Part shown: piece after piece, positions 56,911-64,000 of the stretch
Numbering within the stretch: position 1 is the first letter of the stretch
Layout: each line of letters opens with the position of its first letter
Assembly (NCBI GenBank): GCA_036971715.1
Contig: JAVHJL010000005.1
Location: forward strand, 2,418,001 to 2,482,000
Reading direction: 5' to 3'
Length of the DNA stretch: 64,000 nucleotides
Origin: Arthrobotrys musiformis
Lineage: Eukaryota > Ascomycota > Orbiliomycetes > Orbiliales > Orbiliaceae
Program-made: the position numbers and the translations under genes
Notes under the pieces: generated by a model
What the model was told of the DNA's origin: nothing
What the model saw: the letters and a program-made list of their open reading frames with translations, nothing else
Database searches by the model: none

Positions 56911-59900
56911 ATGGAGCAGCAGGTGAGTGTCTTCTTCTATACCTTTTGATATAGTCTTCTGCTACGTCTTCTTTGAGAGTTCGCTCTAACGTGACCTTTT
57001 GTCTTTCTTCTCTGTCGCCAGGTCGAACAAGCCGTCCAAATCGTCTACAATCCCCAGGGCACCAACCAAGACTTAGTGCGACAGGTGTGCAATATCCCTC
57101 CTTTCTACACCCTCCCCCCTTCTACCCCTTCTCCAAAGGCTGCCAGGCATATGCGGATCCCAATGCCTTATTTATATATCTCGCCGTTCCAATGCCCAGC
57201 CTGAGGAAAAGACCACTATTATTAAAAATAATGCATCGTGCATGAAGGGATTAAGTAACTAAAACAACGGTACTATACGTATTCTTACGTAACAGGCTCT
57301 CGAATTCCTAAATCGTGTCAAAGACTCTCCGGAGGGATGGACAATCTGTCTCTCCCTCTTCACCCGCCTCCCCAGGCCCGACGATGCCGTCCGTCTCTTC
57401 GCCCTCGAGGTCGTCAATATCGCCGTTAAAACCCGTGCGCCGGAATTGGGCCTCCAGAGCCTCATGTTCCTCAAGGACAATCTGATGGACTACCTACGGC
57501 GGAACTACCAACCCGGCGCCGACTCCCGGCCGGATAATCCGGCCCTCCAGGGGAAATTGATTCAAACGATTACCATCCTTTTCACCGTTTTGTACACGAC
57601 CTCTTGGACGACCTTTTTCGATGAACTATTAGCATTGACGATGACCGTCCCGCGCGAGAACGGTGGGAACGGACAGATGGACAACCTCCCGGGACTGGTC
57701 ATCTACCTCAGAGTTATGACCGACATTCACGACGAAATTGCCGAAACGACATTCTACAGAACGATGGAGCAGGCGAAGAAGAATACAGTTATCAAAGACT
57801 ACATTCGAGATCACGACATGCAGAAGCTCGTCACGACTTGGCAGGAGATATTGACCCAATGGAGGAACGTGAACGCCGAGGTGGTCGAGCGGGTGCTCCA
57901 CGTTTTCGCCAAGTGGGTCAGTTGGATCGATATATCGCTTGTGGTTAATAATCATTTCCTGGGCCATCTGGCGGATTTATTACAAGGTACCGGGAGCGGG
58001 CCGGAGGTAACGAAGAGGAGGAAGGCAGCTACGGTTACGCTCGGGGAGATTGCAGGGAAGGGGATGAAGCCGGATGAGAAGCTTGAGCTTATTGGGTTTT
58101 TGAGGTTGACGGATGTGGTTAAGACGTTGATTTCGTTGCCGGAGATGAGGAGTGATGCTGATGCTGATGAGGATATTGATTTTGCGGAGGCGGTGGGTGC
58201 GTTGGTTAATAAGATTGTTCAGGATTTGGTTTCCATGCTGAATGGTGTAAGTTCTCCCTCCCTCTTTTTTTGTACTCACTTTTAGGAGGAGGTTGTTGAA
58301 TTTTTTTTATATAGGAGACCGGGGTCAGTCCCGAGGGCCGGCAGACAGCAGAAAACCTTCTAACGGAATGGGTCCCGTTCCTGCTCGTTATCTTCCGACA
58401 CGAATACGACGATGTCTCCATACTCGTTCACCCCGCGCTTTCGGATCTGCTATCGTATCTACGGAAGGAGAAGAAGACGACAAATACACTACTCCCCACG
58501 CACCATGTCATGCTGGAACCGATTCTGGAAGCCGTCGTTCGAAAGATGAAGTTTGACGACGACCTCGATTGGGAAGAGACCGACCCCCACATGGAGGCTG
58601 AATTCCAGGAGCTGAGGAAGAAGATCAAGAGTTTGCAGGATGCGCTTGCTTCGACGGATATCGATCTTTACTGCTCGGCGATTTCGGTGTTGGTGGTCAA
58701 TACTCTGGATAGATGCAGGCAAGGGCCGATAAACTGGAGAGATTTGGAGTTGGCGCTTTATCAGATGTTTTTGTTTGGCGAGGTTGCGGTTAAGGCTAAT
58801 GGGCTGTATCTTGAGGGGCGGCCTAACGGGGTCGCAGCTGAGGCGTTGGTGGTCATGATGGCTAAGATGATGGAGTTGGGTGAGGGTTCCTCTGATGTTT
58901 ATTTCTACTCTTGAAGGGTTTTGCTAACTTTTTCAAAAAGGACCGAGCATATATGTTCATCCTTCGACTAGATTATTATACATCGAGAACGTTGTGAGAT
59001 ACTCGCCTTTCTTCGAGCACAGGAAAGACTTTGTTCCTCCAGCATTGGAGATGTTTATTCAGTGTACGCACGACAGCAATCTCAAAGTGAAGACTCGAGC
59101 GTGGTATCTTTTCTTGAGAATAGTCAAACTGTTACGAGTCGACATTAGCGGTGTTGCATCGCAGGTCATCGGCAGCATCCAGGATTTATTAGTAATCAAA
59201 GCCAATATCGGGACTACCTCTGGTGATGACGATGATATTTCCTCGGACGATGAGTCGCCCGCGGATCCGGTGTTTACCAGCCAGATCCACCTGTTCGAGG
59301 CGATTGGATCGATTGCTTCGTCGTCGAATCTGTCAGTTGCGGACCAGAAGACCGTTTTGCATACGATACTTAGTCCGTTGTTTTCGGATGTAGAAGCTAA
59401 CCTGGAGGCAGCGAAGCGGAACGATCAACTCGCTGTCGTTCAGATCCATCATAACATCATGGCCATGGGACAATTCGCGAAGGGATTCGCGGATGGGTTG
59501 AAGATACAGGGCCCCCCGCCGCCGACATCGACGGAGGATAGATCGTTGACGTCGGAGTTCCAGGCTACGGCCGAGGGGATCGTTAGCGCTTTGGAGAACC
59601 TCAAGACGTCAAAGTTGGTTCGCGAGGCTGCCGGGTTCGCGTTTGCGAGGATGGTGGGTGTGCTCGGGCTTTCGATCTTGAGGTTGTTGCCGCGGTGGAT
59701 CGAGGGGTTGTTGGCGGAGAATTCGTCGAAGGGGGAGCTTTCGATTTTTTTGAGGCTTTTGGATCAGTTGATTCATGGGTTTAAGGTAAATTCTCGATAT
59801 TTTAAAAAAGTTATTGGTGTTGGGGACTTTGCTAATTTAGTTTTATGGGGATATAGAAGGATATGTCTGATTATCTCGACCAGCTGCTTACACCGCTATG

Positions 59901-60680
59901 CAGTAAGGTCTTCCAGGTTGCCACCCAGCCGACAACGGGTACGGACGACCAACTGGAAACCGGGGAGCTCAAGCGCGAGTACTTGACCTTCCTGTCTACG
60001 ATCTTGAACAGCGACCTCTCGGAGATTTTTATGAGCCCCGCGAATCAGCTGAACTTCCAGGGTCTTCTGGAGACGGTGGAGCACTTCGCGAAGGATGTAT
60101 CGGACCCCCACGCGGAGCGCATGGCCATCTCGCTGATGGCGCGCATGTCGTCCGTCTGGGGTGGGCCAGAGATCCCGGAAACCATCCTCCCCGAGGATAA
60201 AAAGAAGAACCCGCCGCCGACGCAGAAGAATGTGCCGCAGGAACCGGTCCCCGGGTTCGATAGGTTCATGATTACCTTCTCTGAGATCTGCTGGGCCGTC
60301 CCTGCCAATCCTGCCTTCGATGCGAAGGATGCGCAGGGGAGGTTGGTGCTTGGGGAGGTTGCGACGCTGCAGAAGGTGATTTATGGCCGGACGGGGACGA
60401 ATTTCGTTACGTATGTTGATTCATTACGCTTTTTTTTTAAAAGCTATTATATACGGGATATGCTAATGTGGTGATGTAGATACCTCCAAGGGACGTATTT
60501 CCCTTCTATCAATTTCCCGGAACACGCTGCGACGGAGTATTTATCCGCACTGCAGCAGCTGGATCATAAGAAATTCAAAAAGTTCTTCCAGGTATGTTTA
60601 TCTCTTTACCCTTCTGGTCTGGAAGTTTGGTAGCTAATAAGTTCTTGTAGAATTTCGTGACACAATCTGTTGGTGGTTAG
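56911..60680 (+). CDS. LOS1: Exportin-T (tRNA exportin Los1 / Xpot)
   Basis: Importin-beta family receptor that carries mature tRNA out of the nucleus with Ran-GTP. Eight exons: 56911-56922, 57022-57084, 57296-58246, 58315-58879, 58941-59785, 59857-60410, 60480-60591 and 60651-60680 (1043 residues). The first exon encodes only MEQQ and the last only NFVTQSVGG. The N-terminal VEQAVQIVYNPQGTNQ and LVRQALEFLNRVKDSPEGW form the Xpo1-type import-receptor start. HEAT-like helices continue through the chain, including LMFLKDNLMDYLRRNY, HDMQKLVTTWQEILTQWRNV, LVREAAGFAFARMVGVLG and YLQGTYFPSINFPEHAATEY. Overall sequence, length and ends match fungal exportin-T. The tiny terminal exons rest on splice motifs and on the in-frame total. 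Confidence 0.92.
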
Positions 60681-62757
60681 TTTAGAGGATGGGTGTCGAT
60701 TATATTTTGCATTTTCATATTTTTTTTTCACTTCATTTTTTTATTATTCGTGGAAGGGAAAGGACGGAGAAGACCATGAGCGAAGCAGACCGAATTATTT
60801 GTCCAAAGTGTTTGTTTCTATTACCTCGAAGTGGGTGGGGAGGAGGCTGAAGCGATTCATCTACCATATTCTTTTCTCTGTATCATTTTTTCTTTATCAT
60901 TTTATGATTATATTAAGATTATGGGGTACCGGTAGACGGGGGAGATCACAAAATACTTTTTCTTTTTCTTTTTCTTTTGTGATTGATTGTTTCGGAAAAT
61001 TCCTTTTGTTATGATTCTGGTGACGCAGCATAGATTTCATCTTTTTCATTTTTTCATTTTTTTTTTTTTTTTTAAAAAAAGATGTTTTGGTATAGCTATA
61101 TAGACGTATTATTGGGATTTCTGATATCTCTTTTTGTTGGTATCGAATGGATGTTATTACTATTACTATAAAATGATCTCTTGGTAGGTGTGGACTTCGG
61201 CCAGCTCTGGTATCGAGACAAGGTGTAGATGTCTACTGTTGTATTTACGCCAGCGGCCGTTTATATTCGAGATAGATCAATCAACTTGCTGAGATACCAA
61301 TATCATCGGGTTGGTAACGGTTATAAGTACATCTCCGCTTGCTTATAAAGAAATGTCAATTTAACCCAGCAGTTCTAGGTTTTATAAGAACGAGAAAGTG
61401 AAGTCGGGAAGGTAATTAATCGTACAAAAGTGTGAAGATGTTGAAGATAATAAGAAGAGATAAAAACCTGCATTCTGTCCACGTTCGATTCGTACATACG
61501 CCCTTAAAAGCTCCCCTCTTCTCGACGACCTCGACGAACCCCCTCATGAAATTGAGGGTTCTTTCTTCTCCCTCATCCTCCTTTTTTATTAAGTTAGGTA
61601 TATAAATGTCATACTCATCCAAGAGCTCGAGCTCCTCCGTTCTACCTCCCCAAGCCTTAATCCCCCTTCAGACTCCCCCCATCTCGACACTCCCATCTCG
61701 ACGGGTTCTTATCCACTTATCGTAAATCCCCGTCTCTTCCTCGTCTCGCCTCTCATCCCTATTTCTCCTTTTTATCAATTTTCTGTTAAAGTAGGGAAGG
61801 GGGTAAAACGTAACAAAATACAGTAGCACAAGAAATAAGAAGCAGAAGAAGAAAAGGGCCATTCTGATAATACAACCCACCATCAAATTACAAAAAGCGT
61901 AAACCTACATGAGTAAAGAGTAAAGGGAAGCGTAGCAATCTTCTTTCCTTACCTGAAAAGAAACACCGATGTGTATCTCAGCACCCCCCCAAAACCCCGT
62001 CCCGTAGATGTAAAAATATAAATATAAAAAAAAATAAGAACTCCAATCCGTCTTCCCACCACCCCAGTATATCAAAAAGGTCTCTTCAGTCGGGTATCGA
62101 TCATTGCAAAGAGACATACATCCATCATCAATTCCAAAAAAAAAGGTATACAAAAAAAGCGACGCCAAAGCATGATATTGAAAGGTGGGTATGGTGAACA
62201 TTCTTTAAATTTGTTTTCTCTTAAGAGAATTTGTTTGGGGGGGTATAGGTCTATAAATGTGAAAAAACCGATTCACGGTAATAAAAAAAAATGCAACAAG
62301 ATAATCAATCCATCTCAGCTATCGGGTGAATAATGCTTCATCATATAAGGTAGTAGGGATATCGAAATAAAGAAAAGAAAAGAAAGTTGAATTTATCGGG
62401 AAAAAAGAGAAAGAGAAACGCCCCAATTCATGCCAAAATACACCCAAAGTAATTATTTAATAAAGAAAAGAAAGAAAACTTCCAGATGACATGCTGCCGA
62501 ATAAAACATCAAGGACGCAAAAAAAAAAAGCGAAACAAAACTATTAAACAGACAGGGTAGAAACGAACGCTGCCAAGTTGAGTGACGCAGGAGAAAGTGG
62601 TAGAGGAAGAAACCTCATAGATTTGCGCGTGTCCCTCTTTCGAGAGCGAGCAGGCCCCATAGAGTCACAAAGAGAAGAAAAAGAAGTTTGAATATCAAGC
62701 TGTGGAGGGGGAAGGCAAAGGAAGGCCAAACAGAAAGTAAATACAAGAGGCTTAGCC
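60681..62757. other. Convergent 3' flanks of exportin-T and the WD40-like gene
   Basis: 2 kb with no supported gene. Several oligo-A and oligo-T stretches occur, such as T/A at about 61,056-61,080. The plus strand is T-rich to the left and A-rich to the right of about 61.4 kb, consistent with two opposing 3' UTRs. All frames are short. Confidence 0.5.
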
Positions 62758-64000
62758 CTACTGTTTCCTCTTATTTTCATCCAAAACTTCGGCCCCTTCC
62801 TCAAAGAATCCTTCGTCGCCGAAGGCGTTGACGGATGTATCCACGTGCTTGCTGTTCTTCTTCTTTTTCTTCCCCTTCAATGGCTTCGGAAGAGCATTGA
62901 TCGAAGTAGCCGATGGAATCTCGTATATCATCGGCTCTTCAACAACCTCCGAGATCTGAGGGGGGGTGGAGACCTTCGAGGACCTGGATCGAGAGGGCTT
63001 CGTGAGCTGTTGCTGCTGTTGGCGTTCATCGAGCCTCATGCCGCTCTCCATGGCCTCGACCAAACCATCGCTGCTCTCCACGAACTCCACATCGCCCTTA
63101 GCGAAACCGATATCCAGTTTTTCAAAGGGAATGTTTCTACCAAAGACCCAAACCGTGTCGCTGGATGGCGCAACGTTGAGATGCCAGGTAGTGCTGGCGG
63201 CAATGGAGTTTTCTTCCTTAAAGACAGAGAGGGTAACGTGGCGGTCAGAGTGGATTGGGGGGTATGGAGGGTTGGTGTCGATCTCAGCGTAGGAAAGCGG
63301 CGTATCGATATGCTCCTTCTGGAAGTCCTTGTTCTTGGTGGTAGTTGGAGGCGCGGGGAGTTTTCCGCCCCAGTATCCGGGGAATACAGTCGGTTCAGAC
63401 TTTATAGTTTCTTCCGCAACCGAAACCGGAGAAGTGGGTTCCTCTTCATCTTCATTCGGTTCTGGAACACCGGTGGGTACACCCTCTGGCAAACCAGGAA
63501 GCTCATACTCCAACCAACCGTTGGTAACAACACCGCCATCGTGGGATGACGACTTTCTTCTCGCAACTGTAGAAGTCTTGCTCTCGTAGATCCTTAAAGT
63601 TCCACCTCCGATCATTGCAACATAACCGTACTCTTTCCCACCAAGGAACTTGACGAATCCCATGCCAGGTGTTCCGGATCCGTAAGGTAGGGAAACACGA
63701 TGAAGGGTAGCGTTCGCTTGAGGCACGGAGTTACCGCTGCTGCCAAGCGTACTATCCTTTCCAGTGCTGCCGTAGCCAGTAACACTACCGCTCGAGCTTC
63801 GTCTCCTCCGGCGGGCGGCGACAACAAGCGGCTGAGCGTTCGTCAACAGATTCGCTGCAGCTTGTCCGGCCGAGCTAACCATGCCACTAACCCCACCTTG
63901 CTGAGGTTTCGGCTGTGGGATGGATCGCTTTGGTGGTGGCCATTGGTAAGCGTTTCCGGGCATATCATAAAAGTGAACTGTCCCTTTCTCGGTGACTATA
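62758..64000 (-). CDS. WD40-like fungal protein, C-terminal part (cut by window edge)
   Basis: The frame stays open past the apparent start at 63963: at least twelve more in-frame codons to the window edge (IVTEKGTVHFYD before the MPGNAYQWPPPKR). So 413 residues of a larger protein are visible and the true start lies outside the window. VTEKGTVHFYDMPxxAYQWPPPKR is characteristic of a fungal WD40-like family in which the last propeller blades precede an Arg/Ser-rich segment (VVAARRRRRSS), a short beta unit (GFVKFLGGKEYGYVAMIGGGTLRIYESK), and an acidic/lysine C-terminus ending ENKRKQ. A glutamine run (QQQQQ) and a lysine run (KGKKKKK) occur near the end. Function unknown. Confidence 0.75.
   Translation of the reverse strand, partial: IVTEKGTVHFYDMPGNAYQWPPPKRSIPQPKPQQGGVSGMVSSAGQAAANLLTNAQPLVVAARRRRRSSSGSVTGYGSTGKDSTLGSSGNSVPQANATLHRVSLPYGSGTPGMGFVKFLGGKEYGYVAMIGGGTLRIYESKTSTVARRKSSSHDGGVVTNGWLEYELPGLPEGVPTGVPEPNEDEEEPTSPVSVAEETIKSEPTVFPGYWGGKLPAPPTTTKNKDFQKEHIDTPLSYAEIDTNPPYPPIHSDRHVTLSVFKEENSIAASTTWHLNVAPSSDTVWVFGRNIPFEKLDIGFAKGDVEFVESSDGLVEAMESGMRLDERQQQQQLTKPSRSRSSKVSTPPQISEVVEEPMIYEIPSATSINALPKPLKGKKKKKNSKHVDTSVNAFGDEGFFEEGAEVLDENKRKQ

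Overview
The window is nuclear DNA of a filamentous ascomycete (Pezizomycotina). The genes carry many short introns of about 50-100 nt with GTRNGT donors and CTAAC/CTRAY-like branch sites, and the set of products is typical of that group. A secreted GEgh16-type protein with a Kex2-like C-terminal tail and a DUF7587-type protein hint at Orbiliomycetes or another early-diverging class. That placement is an inference from gene content only. No rRNA gene, credible tRNA gene, transposase, reverse transcriptase, long terminal repeat or CRISPR array was seen.

Layout. From left to right: a stress-granule type NTF2+RRM protein (897-2711, minus); a newly assembled 112-residue two-exon gene (4962-5527, minus); a gene-poor stretch to 11.9 kb; a NUC-1/PHO4-type bHLH regulator (11929-14123, plus); a 6.7 kb gene-poor stretch; a secreted GEgh16-like protein (20867-22141, plus) and a DUF7587-like protein (23438-24040, plus); the APC/C activator Cdh1 (25532-27726, minus); aspartyl aminopeptidase (30021-32090, plus), convergent with an F-box-like protein of unknown function (32281-33360, minus); a DUF2457-like acidic protein (34540-36666, minus); a 6.2 kb gene-poor stretch; DNA primase large subunit PRI2 (42871-44509, plus), tail to tail with the pyruvate dehydrogenase E3-binding protein PDX1 (44588-45899, minus); a SAM methyltransferase-like protein (46332-47790, minus); the CCR4 deadenylase (49853-52320, plus); the retromer sorting nexin Vps5 (53638-55714, plus); the tRNA exportin Los1/exportin-T (56911-60680, plus); and the C-terminal part of a WD40-like fungal protein that runs off the right edge (62758-64000, minus).

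All multi-exon models were built by hand from splice signals and family conservation, and every one gives a coding length divisible by three. The genes do not form one pathway. They are a mixture of housekeeping functions (RNA metabolism, DNA replication, cell cycle, retromer transport, mitochondrial metabolism) on the right two thirds, with a gene-poor left third that holds the lineage-variable secreted and DUF7587 genes. No clearly new multi-gene system was found. The best leads are the GEgh16 protein with a mature N-terminal histidine, the ADP-ribosyltransferase-like motif order in the DUF7587 protein, the small two-exon gene, and several structured non-coding stretches (G-quadruplex-type runs, palindromes, long oligo-A tracts).
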